A stretch of DNA of 64,000 nucleotides from Salticus scenicus (GCA_963930645.1 OZ005656.1:276960095-277024094), one strand, 5' to 3'. Shown: positions 12,321 through 24,745, counted from the stretch's first letter. The notes: generated from the sequence alone by a model not told the origin. Translations and numbers: made by a program.

Positions 12321-13050
12321 CTGATGGAAACGAATGGAAAAATTTTGTGTTTGGAGAAATTAAGACTGTGTTTTAAAAATAATTAATTAATTACTGAATG
12401 GAATATTTCAGCTAATGATTGTAATTGAAAGAAAAAAATAAAGAAGTAGACTAATTTTAAATTAGAGAAAGAATTAATAAAATACATTAATAAGATAATC
12501 ACACGTACTTTTGCGTTCGCTTGCCTTTATATGTAAAGTATATTATTATTAGGTCAAATTTTTTAAACTGTAATTTTGTTATAAATGCGTACTTTTCAGC
12601 CCCCCCGCTCCCCGAATCCAAAAGTGGTATTTTTAGCAGTTGGTTTATGTACCAGTGTGACTCTTGTCAATCTAATTCAAGAAAAAAATATTGTAGAAAA
12701 TTCCAGTGTCTGTAATAAAAATTAATGTCATATGGGGATATTACTTGAAACATTTTACTGAAATTGGAGGAAATGGATCGTGTACAAGTACATGCAAAAG
12801 CATTTAAACACATTAATTCGGCTAAATACATTCTCGATAGGCGCAGTTTAGCACATTTAAACTGCACTAAACAAAATAAAATTCACTTACATTCGCTATG
12901 TTAACAACATTGTGTTATCTCATGCATTTGTGCTTACGATATATTAAGTATTTGTCCTAAACCAAGCAAAGTAATTCTGATACGTTAGGGGTTGTTTGCA
13001 AGCAGCTTGCAATGCAATTCATGTTGAGGTAATGGATTTCTTTTTATTTT
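11071..13050 (+). repeat. Segmental duplication, copy 2
   Basis: Matches 3,172-8,330 collinearly and keeps the pre-insertion state for the 220-bp TTAA MITE and the 2.8-kb element. It has its own poly-A (about 11,375-11,401) and poly-T (about 12,289-12,317) expansions. Just at its left edge a gattcttccaccagta / tactggtggaagaatc inverted pair (about 11,057-11,150) is complete here but has only its right arm in copy 1. Confidence 0.8.
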
Positions 13051-13585
13051 ATTTTTATTTTCTTTTGTTTACTTTTGTTTACTTTTTCTTTTTTATTTTT
13101 GCTGTGTTGTGCTAAGAATTAGTATATTGCTTGGTACGTAAGTAATTTACTTGGTAATTTGCTTAATACTGTACTACTTCACTATGTAAGTACACAGTAA
13201 CACTCATTAAGAAGCCATGTACCTTTAAACGGTTGAAACAACAGCAAAACATTTGTCATTTTTTCTTTTAACAATAACTTGAAAAAAAAAAACTATTTTT
13301 GAAACTTGAAATTTTTAACAGGTGTTAAGAAAGCTTTTAACTCTCTAACACAGCTGGAAGAATAATTATATATACTTATTTTTTTTCTCTCTCTCTTAAA
13401 ACATGTGAGAACTATTTTTGTCAAAAACAGCCTTGAGCGCAGGATTACATGCAAATTATGCATCACAGAAACTCAAAACATTTTTTGCACATAGGAAAAT
13501 ACCTCATAATTAAAATGACGAAAATTAATTTTCATGGAAATTTCAGTTTTTAAAATATATATGTATATCAATATATATATATATA

Positions 13586-14315
13586 CCATAATTTAGTGTG
13601 TAAAAGCCGCACTGGTAGATAAGCCGCAGTTTGTTAAAATGTAGCGAAAAAACAATATTCTTAGATAAACCGCACCGGAAGGTAAGCCGCGGCTTATGCA
13701 AGCATTGTTATGATTATGTGACAGATAAATAAAGAAAAAAGATACCAGTCTTATGACATCTACGCAAGTTAATAATAAATTATTAATTATAAATGAAAAT
13801 AATAATTTAAAAAATAATAATTCGGTGTAAAGAAAATAAAATCTAACTATACCAGTATGCAGATGTAATGCAACAAATATGAGAAACAAGGAACAAGACG
13901 GGGGAATCCGGGCATATATATATAAAGTCATAAAGATTATTAATTAAAAAGTAATAAATTATTTTAAAGGACAATGTATAAAGAAAAAATCACAACAAAG
14001 CTAGTATACAAATACCATGCAGAAAATCAAACACAAGGAAACAAGATGGCGAACTCCAGATGCATATGCAAATTAATCAAAATAAGAGATTATTAGTTTG
14101 AAAATAAGAGATTACAAGCGTGAAAATAAGAGATTATAAGCGTGAATCAGTGCTCGAGAAAATCAAATACTAAACTTCCGTTTTCTGGGGATATCGACTG
14201 TTTCAAGAAGTATGGACGACGAAATTTGGCATTACTATTAGGTAGCCCGCACTAGTAGATAAGTCGCAGTCCCCCCAAAATCAATGTGTAACGCGGCTTA
14301 TCTTCACTAAAATAC

Positions 14316-14317
<2 letters not shown>
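13586..14317. mobile_element. TA-flanked MITE with CCGTATTTTAGTG-type ends
   Basis: The ends are CCATAATTTAGTG (left) and CCGTATTTTAGTG (complement of right), each flanked by TA. Just inside, both ends carry the same 'gcactrgtagataag' block in direct orientation, with further 'taagccgc' sub-repeats. The element is 732 bp without a transposase. The plus-strand content of 'aagccgc' words next to such ends is seen in widespread animal DNA-transposon families. I do not assign a family. Confidence 0.6.
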
Positions 14318-14357
<40 letters not shown>

Positions 14358-15300
14358 TATCATTATTTTTGTCGTAATTGTGCTTATAATTACAGAAAAT
14401 TTAATATTAAAAAGCTAATTGTTCGTTATTTATTATATTTATATCTTATCTAAGAGCTCTTAAATTTTTATTAAGTTCTGGCTAATCATCACAAATATAT
14501 TGTTCGTCCAAGATTATACATCGACAAAAACTCGTTATGACATTTAAAAATAAATAAAATGGTATAAAATAAAACAAAATATAGAGCTATTTTAATGGCT
14601 GTAACTCGTTATGACATTTAAAAATAAACAAAATAAAATAAAATAAAATAAAATAAAATAAAACAAAATATAAAGCTATTTTAATGGCTGTAAAAGAGAG
14701 ATAAATCCTTGCTTAACATCTGCTAAAATTTACAAGTATTAAAAGTACTTTTTGAGTTATGATAAAGAAAGTAAATATAATTTGTTTCAGATATTTTCTT
14801 TTTTTCAAATGTACCTGAGACTTTAAGATTCACAGAGTGGTGTGGTAGTAATGTTTCTGAAAATTTTCAAATAAATTTCAATTTTTTCAACAATTTTTTA
14901 AAGATTATTATTTGTAGCTGCAATATTAAAACGAATGGATTAGGGAGCTATAGATAAACTTTTACTAAAAACATTATCGAATAAAACTATCTTGAAGTGT
15001 TGTTTTAAAATTATTAGAAATATTCACATATAATACCTTATATTTTGCATCTTCAACTGGAAAAAAGATAAGCAAAATAGGTCATAAAGTAAATTTTTCT
15101 GTTTAAATGTTTCTTAGCTGTGTTTACTTCTTCATGGAAAAAAAAAAAAAAATTCTGGAGTGACTCCACTTGAATTTCCGAACATTGAGTAGTAAACAGT
15201 TTTGTAGATAAAGTTAAGAGAGAGGAGTTGTTAAACAAACAAAAGAGAGAAAACCATAATAGAGTGTTTGAGTATTTTTCTCCATATATTACACGATGTT
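14318..15300. other. TA microsatellite then AT-rich non-coding
   Basis: A (TA)n run occupies about 14,318-14,355. A short duplicated block (aactcgttatgacatttaaaaataaa) occurs at about 14,530 and 14,600, followed by an (AAAAT)n run at about 14,632-14,660. Nothing else could be supported. Confidence 0.5.
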
Positions 15301-15309
15301 TTATTTAAC

Positions 15310-16150
15310 GCTACTGAACTTTGAGCCCATCGATCATAATGATAAAGAATATTTCGTTGTGTCCCTGTAAAAACCTATAAATTCGAGATTCACCAAAATG
15401 CTTATATTTAGTGCAACAGTGATTTATAATATTCATATAAATTTTCAGTTCAATTGAATAAGGCATTTAGATGCTATCGCACTTTTAAAAATTTGGTCGC
15501 GAAGGCCATAATGATAAAGAATTTTTCTTTGTGTCCCTGTAAAAAAACTGCAAGAGCTAGTTTCACCAAAATCTATACAGTGGTTGCAACTGTGACCTAT
15601 AACATGTGTAAATTTTTTTTGCTCAGATTAATAAGGCGTTTAGACGCTATCACAGTTTTAAAAATTTGTCCCCATAGGCCATAATGATAAATAATTATTC
15701 TTTATGTCCTTGTAAAAAAAAAAAAAAAAAAAAAAAACTATATGTGCTAGATTCTCCAAAATCTATACAAGTTGAGTATCTGTGACCTATAATATGTGTA
15801 TAATTTTTTTCCTCAATTGAATAAGGCGTTTAGATGCTATCGTACGTTTAAGATTTTGATCGCATAGGCCATAATGATAAGGAATTTTTCTTTGTGTCCT
15901 GTAAAAAAACTATAAGTGCTAGATTCACCAAAATCAATAGGGTGCGTACTATGGTGACTTACAATATACGTACCAACTTTCAGCTTATTCGAACAAAGCG
16001 TTTAGACACTAGCGTGTTCACTCACAGACATACACACATACATACACACATACATACATACATCTTCGCAAGAATAGTGAAAACGGACTCAGGGGACCTC
16101 GAAACGTATAGAAACATCAAAATCTCAAATTCGGATTTTTGACATGATTA
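15310..16150 (+). repeat. Tandem array, about 173 bp x 4.5 units
   Basis: The phrase 'cataatgataa' recurs at about 15,335, 15,507, 15,680 and 15,870, and each unit carries 'tttgtgtccctgtaaaaa', 'gattcaccaaaat', 'gtgacctataa' and 'aataaggcgtttagatgctatc' in order. Units differ by roughly 10-20%. One poly-A tract expands unit 3 (about 15,714-15,737). After the last unit comes an ACAC/ATAC run (about 16,025-16,062). The array could be the repeat-bearing 3' region of a non-LTR element. Confidence 0.75.
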
Positions 16151-16199
16151 CAATACTTTCCTCACTATAGTGTTCAGAAAATAAAAAGTATGTAGAAAA

Positions 16200-16647
16200 A
16201 TAATTACTGCATGATCAACACACACATAATTCCAATATGTGTGTATTGCTCATAGCTTCCAATGTGTGTATATTCTTTGTTATCATGTGGTGTTGCAGAG
16301 GATCTGGAGAAATTTGGGTACTAGTTTAAACTGCTTTAGTCTTGTTAAACAGTGGTAGAATTTGCTCCTTCTTTCAGTTCTTCTTTTGCTATTACATATA
16401 TTTATATTTTCTATATATGATCCCATGTATCAATGTCTGGGAAATAACTTATAGTAACGTTTTTAATATCTATTGCATTATATATGAGGCTCTACTTCCA
16501 TATAATTTTTTACTGATTAAAGCGTGTCTATGAATATTTAATCTTTTTTTTTTTTTAACAATTTCTAAACATATGCTTTTTTAATTTTGTGGTCTAAAAC
16601 ATTTATGAAACATGCTTGAATATGGTTATATCCTATATATATATGAC
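16200..16647. other. Non-coding, nothing recognised
   Basis: AT-rich, with a small tandem pair around 16,208-16,275 (ccaatatgtgtgta / ccaatgtgtgtata). No gene signal. Confidence 0.45.
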
Positions 16648-16903
16648 GCTTCGCTGGTCACCATATTTTAATGAGTAATAATAATAAATAGAAATCACTA
16701 TCTTAATTTCATAAATAAAAACTTAAAAAACAAAAGTCCCTAGAAATCGCTTAAAAACTTGCTTCGGGAGCCTGCTGCCTTCGGCTGCGTCTTCTTCACC
16801 CACAATATTTCGTGTCCTTGTCACTATTGCCAAAGACAATTAACGCCTTACCCTTGGACTTTAATTTGGATGTTTATTAGACGACTGTTTCGAAACAGAC
16901 AAC

Positions 16904-16992
<89 letters not shown>

Positions 16993-17630
16993 AGTATCTT
17001 TTTTTTAAGACATTTTCTTATACCCGCTCTGTCTGTCCCCGGCGTTTGTCCGAATGTGTCACAACTTTTTGCCTGTATCTTACCAATCAGAAGGCCTAAA
17101 GACTTCGGGTTTTCACTAAAATATTTGTCATGCCTGATACTACAATTTAACACACACACAAATAATAATAATAATAATAATAACATAATTGATTAGTTTT
17201 CTTTTAATTAATAGAAATATGAAAATGGTGAGTTAATAATAGCAAAAAATTAGCCATTTAATTTTTATCCATAACTTAATTGTTGCCAAAAAAATTTACA
17301 AGTTTATTTTTATTTTTTTTTTCATACAGGAAAATAAATAAATTTATCTAAACGTGAACAATAAAAACTTATAAAAAAATAAATTATGCATCTCACAAAA
17401 ATTGACGCCATTACGACTTTAAAAAGTTTTTATACTTTGATAAAGTGCTAATATATTTTACGATGCAAATATATGTTGTACTAAAATCAGTTTTATTTAT
17501 AGGTCTTGCTGGGAGATTTTTTTTTTTTTTTTAAATTTTTGCGTTGATGTACACCGAACATTTTTGCGCCAAGAAGTTTAATTTAGCAGCAGCGATTTTA
17601 ATCTAGGTAGCGTATCAAATATGTAAAAAA
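16648..17630. repeat. Second, rearranged copy of the 5.36-8.15 kb family
   Basis: The first part (gcttcgctgg, then cctgctgccttcggc, then cactattgcc...gacaat) matches 5,370-5,560 in plus orientation. From about 17,180 the match is to the minus strand: 17,540-17,622 is the complement of 6,505-6,590 (tagattaaaat, ttaaacttctt, ttcggtgtac). 17,340-17,450 is the complement of 21,130-21,250 (aatttttgtgagatgcataa). So this copy is broken or rearranged relative to the other. Confidence 0.5.
16909..16992. repeat. (TA)n(GA)n compound microsatellite
   Basis: About 60 bases of TA repeat run directly into about 24 bases of GA repeat. Frames through it on both strands (YIYI/SLSL peptides) are artefacts. 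Confidence 0.95.
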
Positions 17631-17710
17631 ATGTAAAATATTACGAAAATAAAAAAAATATATAATAATAACACTTATTTAAAAAGTAAAATAAAATGAC
17701 CTTTTCTTAA

Positions 17711-18187
17711 CCCCTTAACCTACGATTTAGATTCGAAGATGCTGGGCCGAAATCGTATACAAGTTCGACCATCGTACGCGGGCTATGCCCGTAATATCCA
17801 CTTCTGGCCCGATCACCGTACGCGCAGAGTCTAATTAAGGGGGAAGCACACATTATCTCCGCTCGGAATATTTTTACAATTATATTTTACTTCATGTCAT
17901 AGAAATTCCACGCTTTGACGAGGAAATTTTTTTTGTAAAAAATGAACGGTGTAAAACAATCCAATTTACTCACCGTTATTAGACACCAGAATTCTTTTAA
18001 AATAATTTTTAATGAGAATTTTCTGTTTATTATAGGAGGAAAGTATTTGTTAAAAAATAACGGTGTAAGTATAAATAATGTGTGCTTCCCCCTTAATTAG
18101 GCTCTGCGTACGCGGGCTATGCCCGTAATATTCACTTTTGGCCCGACCATCGTACGCGGGCTATGCCCGTCATTGTAGGTTAAGGGG
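17711..18187. mobile_element. TTAA-flanked element inserted in the fold-back arm
   Basis: It is flanked by TTAA at 17,707-17,710 and 18,188-18,191. Its inverted ends begin CCCCTTAACCTAC. Internal GC-rich words (gtacgcgggctatgcccgt) recur several times in inverted and direct orientation. The uninterrupted target is visible in the sister arm near 18,573-18,584 (gtgcattaagaaaa). TTAA specificity and C-rich ends suggest a piggyBac-type non-autonomous element. Confidence 0.85.
17839..18092. mobile_element. Innermost TTAA-flanked MITE
   Basis: Within the previous element, TTAA occurs at 17,835-17,838 and again at 18,093-18,096. Between them is a 254-bp unit with perfect inverted ends GGGGGAAGCACACATTAT. 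Its ends differ from those of the host element, so it is a different family that inserted later. No coding frame. Confidence 0.8.
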
Positions 18188-18719
18188 TTAATGCACTAAA
18201 AAGAACAACATAACTTTTTCAGCTCAGTACCGCCGATCTGAATAGTTGCATTTTACTACTATTCCAATAAAATTGCACCTCAAACGAAGAAAAGTTCGGC
18301 TCAAGCCATTTTGTACCAAAATTTCCAATCTGGCTAATTTTAGCTCATGTTTTCATAAATCCATAATAATTTTTAATTTTAAATTAGTTTTAATTTATTA
18401 TGGATTTGCGAAAATATGAGCTAAAATTATCCAGATTGGAAATTTTGGTATAAAACGGTTTGAGCTGCCCTTTTCCTCGTTTGAGGTGCAATTTTATTGG
18501 AATAGTAGTAAAATGCAAGCATTCAAATCTGTGGTACTGAGCTGAAAATGTGATTTTGTTCTTTTTAGTGCATTAAGAAAAGGTCATTTTATTATTATTT
18601 TTTTAAATAAGTGTTATTCAGATTTAAATCGGGATTACATTGGACAATACTATACAAACTATACATAGTATTTACTATCAAGTAGTTTCTTATATTTTAT
18701 TTAATTTACCCGGTCGACT

Positions 18720-19620
18720 ATAAGATGATAGCAATTTCACTCCAAATTTATGTTATGAGGTTGAATTTGATGGCAAAAAAAGAAAAAAAGATCCAGGAGC
18801 AAACACACTTTTGGAATTTAAAACGGGGTATTAAAAAAAAAAAAAAAAACTCATTTTTCTCTTCTTTTTTTTTCTCTGTCGCTCCTTTTTTTTTTTTTTT
18901 TTCTTTTTTTTTTTTTAATCGATACCTTTATTTTAAATTATTATAGATCGATGTTTCAATCATTCGTTTTAAAGATACTGAAAATTTGTTCCCCTCGGAT
19001 GGTGGTGGTGGTGGTGGGGGGGGGGGGGGGGGTTAACGCGAAAATGCTACATATAAATTTTTCCTAGTTAACCACTACTATTATTAATAATTCTTTTTTA
19101 TTTAAAAATGATTCTTTAAAAAAAAATAATTATCTTTATGTACATTAACACGAAGTTTTTCCTATACCGCAATGTTAAAAATTTAGGAAATGTGCATGGC
19201 AACGCCCCTTTTTAGATGATTTTTGCCAAAAGCTGACAGACACTACTTCATGTAAGGATGCAATCACACATCACTTAGTATGAAATTCAGTGCAAGAGTT
19301 CTTGAGATACTGTTGCCACAAAACGTTGTAACAGACAGACAATTTCCAAAAATGTTGAAATCGTGTTTTAGACCTTTTAAAAAGCGTAAATCCATCGATA
19401 ACCTGCCATCGAAAACCTTTATGAAATTAATTCTTTATTCTGTTAAATACAGTAGATAGTAATAAAGCATGAAAACTGGTACAATACCTTCTCAGAAAAA
19501 ATGCCCAATCAGTACCTCCAATTTATTTCCTCATTATTTAAATGAAATTTGAGCACATCTAATAATCTAAGTAAACATAGTAATTAAAATTTAAAAATAA
19601 TTTGCCGTTTACTAATAATG
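18720..19620. other. Non-coding with homopolymer runs
   Basis: Poly-A/T tracts at about 18,833-18,849 and 18,884-18,916, and a (GGT)n plus 18-base G run at about 19,002-19,032. A segment at 19,260-19,345 (cttgagatactgttgccac...acagacagac) looks like a repeat tail. No gene. Confidence 0.45.
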
Positions 19621-19622
19621 TA

Positions 19623-19835
19623 CAGTAAGCAGTAAAATTATTCGAGCACTAGCATTAATTCTTGTATAAAAAAGTACATTTAATACTGCTTTGTTAAATA
19701 AATCCTTGTCGAGTCATGTTCTTATTCAGTCTAAGAAAAAAATTCGACAAGGATTGATTTAACAAAACAGTATTTAGTGTACTTTTTTTTACATAAGAAT
19801 TATTGCTAGGACTCGAATAATGTTGCTGCCGACTG
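19623..19835. mobile_element. Palindromic pogo-like MITE
   Basis: The ends are CAGTAAGCAGTAAAATTATTCG and the complement CAGTCGGCAGCAACATTATTCG, preceded by TA on the left. Arms of about 85 bases continue inward to tccttgtcga / tcgacaagga, leaving a ~30-base centre. No coding capacity. TA target and CAGT ends place it with Tc1/mariner/pogo-type non-autonomous elements. Confidence 0.7.
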
Positions 19836-20850
19836 CACACAAGTTTATTTTCTGTTTAAAAAATATTAATTTTATTTTATATATTGCGTTTATGATAAAA
19901 ATAAACGATGAAGTATCTTTTCATTTATTCAAATTGCCCCAAGACATTTTTAGGAACTTCATTCCTGATTCAAATATCACAAACTTTTAAATATATTAAA
20001 ACATACTTTTTCTTCTGATTTCTGTGAAGTATTTTAAAATTTATCTGGATGACGTATTTCTTCGAAAATTTTTTTACGCTCAATTTTATCTTTTCATCTT
20101 GAGCAAATGCATCATTTGAAAGCGAATCCCTTTCCAGAGTATTCGCCTCGGGGAAAATGAGACAAGTAAAAAAGTAAATATTTTAATAATACTTCAGTAA
20201 AATCGGGATTTTCATAGACGAGATTTTACTATTAAATATCGAAAAAAAAAAAGTCATTTATGTTAGTTTTAAGAATTTTTAAGAAATAAATTTTTGGTTA
20301 ATTTAGGAAAATGAAATTTTATACTCTGATTACTTTAATGAACTTTAAGTTAAATCTTTACAACTGCGTATTTTTAATATTTGAAATAAATCACATTTTG
20401 CTTTTCTAAATTGTGTTGGATTTTGATTTAAAAATGTAATAAGATGAAATAACAGCTTTTTAATGGGAATTCCAAAGTAATTTAAACAAGAGGGCGAAGA
20501 GTAACTAATACTAAATAACAAAATCAAACTTTATTCGTTCAGAAAAAATCAATTACACTCTTCCAATAAAATAAAACGATTAAGATTAACTTATCTTCAT
20601 TCATTGGATGTCAACTGTGACAACCCAATGGTTGAGCTTTGAAGTCCTATAGAAAAATCACATATTCAGTTTCTGTCTTGATTATTTTATAAAATATTTC
20701 TGTCCTTCCATTAAATTCATGAGTCAATGCTAAAAGAAACGTAATTTTAAAATGCAACCATTATCTTTAAAATAACTGCTACGAACGCTTTGGGCATTTT
20801 CTATGAAAATTTTTCCACGTTATTATTACTATTATTATTATTATTATTTA
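19836..20850. other. Non-coding, nothing recognised
   Basis: AT-rich; no repeat partner in the window and no protein-like frame. Confidence 0.4.
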
Positions 20851-20854
20851 ATCT

Positions 20855-21490
20855 TTTAAAACATTAAATATGTTCTTTTTTTCTTGCTTAAAAATTCATA
20901 TAGGTTAAAGGCGAAATTGTCCGAATTACCGTAACCTAACATTTCTATGCGCATTTGCGGCAGCACTTTTTTCGTGTGGATGAAAATGATTCTTTTAAAC
21001 ATATATTTGTATTTTGTGATGCGCTGTAAAAATAAATAAGTAAACAAATAAATAAAATAATAGTTATAAGATAAAATTTTTTATCTGCCATGTTTTTAAG
21101 TTTTCTGTTGAATTATAGCTATAGAACTACATTAGCACTTTAATAATGTGTATAAAACTTTTAAAGCGTTAAAGACGTCAATTTTTGTGAGATGCATAAT
21201 TTACCTTTTTTATAATTTTTTAACCTTCACGTTTAATTAAATGTATTTATTTTTATTTCGAAAGAAATTGAACTCGTAACTTTGTTTGGCACTAATTAAC
21301 TTATAGCTAATATTTAAATGGCTATATTTTAAGCTACTAGAATATTATTATTTTTATGTCTTAATTAATTAAAAGAAAATTAATAAAAAATTGGAAAATC
21401 GGGCTTCGAGGTATTGAGTAGTCATCGGGTTCTGAGCTATTCTGAAAGTTTCAAATGTCTAGCTAGTAGAGAAGTTAGTTAAAAATCCAT
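20855..21490 (+). repeat. Third copy of the dispersed family, distal part
   Basis: The phrases 'gtcaatttttgtgagatgcataattta', 'cttcacgttta', 'taattaattaa' and 'gaaaatcgggcttcgag' match the inverted copy at 17,180-17,450 and the end of the 5.36-8.15 kb insertion. It is truncated at the left. Class unknown. Confidence 0.5.
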
Positions 21491-22637
21491 TACAAGATTT
21501 GTACTGGACAAATAGACAAACAAAAATATAAATTAATAAAAACATGATAAAATATATAAAATAAATAAAATATGTTTAGTGCGTTCTTATCTTAAAAAAA
21601 TTTTTTTTTTGCCTTTCTTGCAAATTTCGTCAAAAAAAATCGATATATTTGTAAACATGAGAGTTTGAATTGAAATATTGAAACTATGGTTTCTAAAAAC
21701 AGTTTATTCACAAAATATTCTCTGAAACGATAAAGATTTTAGTTCAAAACAGACACATATAAACAAAAGAATATGCCGTATGTATTCAATACAAACGAGT
21801 TAATTGTCCACTACATTCAAGTAATAGAATTAATCGAATTCAATACAGTCTTCCGGTGACAGTATTGGCAGTGTAAAACCAGAGCTTGTGAGGTGTAGTG
21901 CTATGTTGATACTGTATCTGATTTATAGTTTCATTGAGTTATAGTCTCACTAAGAATTGTTCATTTAAACCAATATACTGATTTCTTAGAATTAATTTTT
22001 GCTGGCATATCTGACAAAGAACATGGGAGCCAAACATTTACAATAAATCAGTTTTCGTGTAATATTAAGATTTTTTTTTTCTGAATTTTGTGTTAATAAA
22101 TATGTTTTAATAGTCTTCATGCTTTTATTTAGTTCTCATTTGTAACTAACGACACATTTGTAAGAGCTGTTTACCGGAAGCATACGACCTTTAAGCAAGT
22201 ACATATTGAGGCAAAAATACATTATCCTCACTGGTACATAGGTAAGTACAAAAGCAACATACAACAAAAGATATAGAGAAATAATTGGAAGCAAATAAAG
22301 GGCTTATTGTATCACCTTAATTATACATAAGTTGTTTATATAACTATCTCAGTACATTGCAACAATCAAAAAAAAAAAAAAAAAAGTAATTTAGATTTAT
22401 ATAAATTTTACTAGAACCAGTAAAGGTATTGCATAAAAGTGAAATGCTATAATCTTAAAGAACCATTACTCTTATACATGAAAAAAAATTAAATAAATAA
22501 ATAAACATTTTTCGTTACTGATTATTATTAATTTTATTTTCCTTTTCTTTCTAAGAACAGTAAGAAATAGAAAAAACGATTTTGATGACATTTTGGCAAA
22601 AGAAGAATGTAGTATAGAAACTTCCTGGTTACACTTA

Positions 22638-22857
22638 CATGCATGGGGTAAGAAAAGGCGGGATTGACAAGCCAAACAACCTAAAAAATGCTACAAATTT
22701 AAAATTATATTCAAAACCTATACACAAAACTTAATATCCTTACGAAAAATCCTGGAGTAAGAGAAGGCGAGATTGATAAGCCAAACAGCCTAAAAAATGC
22801 TACAAATCTAAAGTTATATTTAAATTCTATACACAAAATTTAGTATCCATACGGAAA
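22638..22857 (+). repeat. Tandem duplication, 110 bp x 2
   Basis: Two adjacent units share 'gtaagaraaggcgrgattga', 'aagccaaacarcctaaaaaa' and 'tatacacaaaa', about 88% identical. No coding frame is kept across the two. Confidence 0.75.
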
Positions 22858-23094
22858 ACTGCGAAGTTTACTTATCTAGTGCAGCAATGGCAACACTTTG
22901 AATTTTGAGAGGGAACACTCTGTTGCGGAGGAAAATGTAAACAATTTTTCAAAAATCCATAATTACCACTGTTTTATACTTGATTTGGTTGCTTAACGCT
23001 AAATATAACAAAGAAAGATTCAATGAAACAGATATGAGGTCTATTAGATCTAAATTCAGTTTATCCGTTGAGTTTAAGCTGAGATTATACTTAC

Positions 23095-23300
23095 CCCATG
23101 GTTTCATTTAGCCAATTTCACGCTGTTTAATCCTTTATCTAATGGCGGTACTTTAAAGCAACACTAAGCTTATCAAATAGAACTTGTGGATGAAAAATCA
23201 ACGGTATTTATAAGAAAACAAGCTACGTAATCTCACTACATGGCACTAGACGCCACATGTAGCCCTTTTTCTTCATGTAAGCAATTTATAATGTGCTTTC
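23095..23300 (-). other. Candidate minus-strand exon ending in a start codon
   Basis: On the minus strand the stretch reaches 'aaaccATGG' followed by GTAAGTAT, so an ATG in a fair Kozak context would sit right at a consensus 5' splice site. The 200 bases upstream are less AT-rich than their surroundings. No downstream exon can be identified within the window and no promoter is evident. Treat it as a hint only. Confidence 0.2.
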
Positions 23301-23390
23301 GCTGCTTTTCCTTGGTATTTTTCTCGATCTTTACGTGTGTTATGATTAATCCCTATGTTATCTCAAAAATCGCCCACCAATCTTAAATAA

Positions 23391-23395
<5 letters not shown>

Positions 23396-23428
<33 letters not shown>
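23396..23428. repeat. (TA)n microsatellite
   Basis: Uninterrupted TA run of about 33 bases. Confidence 0.95.
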
Positions 23429-23435
<7 letters not shown>

Positions 23436-24169
23436 TAAAAAATAAAACTTTCTTTTTACCCTTTTTTAAGGTCCTAATATCTTTTTTTTTATTTTTTTTT
23501 ATTAACTTTTATGTAGCAATGGTGTCCTAAAGTACCAAATAACTCTACCTCATTAGTATAATGATGTGGTATGCTATATTTTTATTGCATATAGCTTTTA
23601 AAAAAATACTCTTAATTAACTTTTAAAAAAATGTTTCAAATACATTTTTGTCTGTTTCATAATGCAGTAGATAAAAGGTTAAAAAATGTTTAAATCTATG
23701 TGCATTACAATGAACTACATGCAATGTATTAAAATTTTATTTCAAACATACTACATTGCAAAATTTCTGATAAAAACTAAATTTATAATAAAACACAATC
23801 TTATTGGTATATGTTGGAAAATAGTAATGAGACAATCTGGAGTATTTTTTTTTCAAGCATGAACGTACATAGATATTAATAAAATTATAAAATTATAAAG
23901 AAACTGTACTAATGATTTTGAAAAATGCAATGAGGAAATTTGGAGTATATAAATAAATATTAGAAGATAGTAATGAAAAATAAATGTTAGGAAATCGTAA
24001 TGAATTTAATTTTAGAAAAGAGTAATGAGGAAATTTGGAGTATTTTGTTTTCAAACATGAAAATGAAATAATTATAACATTACAAAATTATAAAGAAATT
24101 GCGAATTTATAATGATTTTCAGGAATAATAAATAAAATCCATTTATAAAATATAAGTAATTGTTACCTT

Positions 24170-24745
24170 TAACTTTTACAAATAATTGTGATACATTGAC
24201 ACTTGAAGCAAATTTTTCTGGAGAACATATAGGAAGATTCCTGAACAATAAATAAAGGAGAGAAAAATCCGAGACTGTAAATTAACAGTAATCGAAAGTA
24301 ATATGCAGTTCCCAACAGAATGTAATTATACATACAAACAAACAGAAAAGTTCCATTAAGTTTATCCATTCCAAATCATCGGAGCGAACATTAATATCGT
24401 GTGTTGATAATCACAAAAAACAAGTGTCTTAGATAATTACGAAAAAAGTAACAAATATAGTTGGAACGATAAGACCGATGAAAGATGTTACATTAGGGAA
24501 AAAAAATCTTAATTTACCTACCCTTTTTTCAGTTACGAACCTTCGTATTGTGAAAATTAAAAACAATCTCCTGCAAATATTCGATGACACTAATATTGAT
24601 TTAATTGAATGCTTCATTAACTTTAATAATGAATGTAAATCAATTAAGGTTCGTCAAGGTTACGACATTATTAACTTTTGCTATGAAAGAATAAAACAAT
24701 TCTGAAATGTGGAACTTGCTTGCATTAATTTTGCGGTCGGAATAT
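24170..24745 (+). repeat. Exon-like duplicated segment, copy A
   Basis: Collinear with 63,085-63,650, about 88-90% identical overall. A pyrimidine tract plus CAG at 24,523-24,532 looks like a 3' splice acceptor. The following frame, conceptually about 57 codons to a TGA at 24,703, includes the peptide stretch LLQIFDDTNIDLIECFINFN. About 115 bases of this frame (roughly 24,572-24,682) are identical in the two copies, while both flanks differ by 8-12%. I do not recognise the protein. It may be an exon of a duplicated gene, or part of an unknown mobile element. Confidence 0.55.

Larger units (their letters stand above)
17667..18618. mobile_element. Fold-back element interrupted by a nested TTAA element
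   Basis: The left arm (17,667-17,706 plus 18,192-18,385) and the right arm (about 18,395-18,618) are near-perfect inverted repeats with a very short centre. Shared landmarks include aataacacttatt, aaaatgaccttttcttaa, agctcagtacc and accaaaatttccaatctgg. Removing the 477-bp insert plus one TTAA restores a continuous palindrome of about 470 bp. The arms are about 88-90% identical by eye. No coding capacity, and flanking target duplications are not clear. Confidence 0.85.

Noticed and set aside
16759..17196. 145- and 112-codon frames on both strands
   Set aside because: Both pass through the (TA)n(GA)n microsatellite (YIYI/SLSL peptides) and a dispersed repeat fragment.
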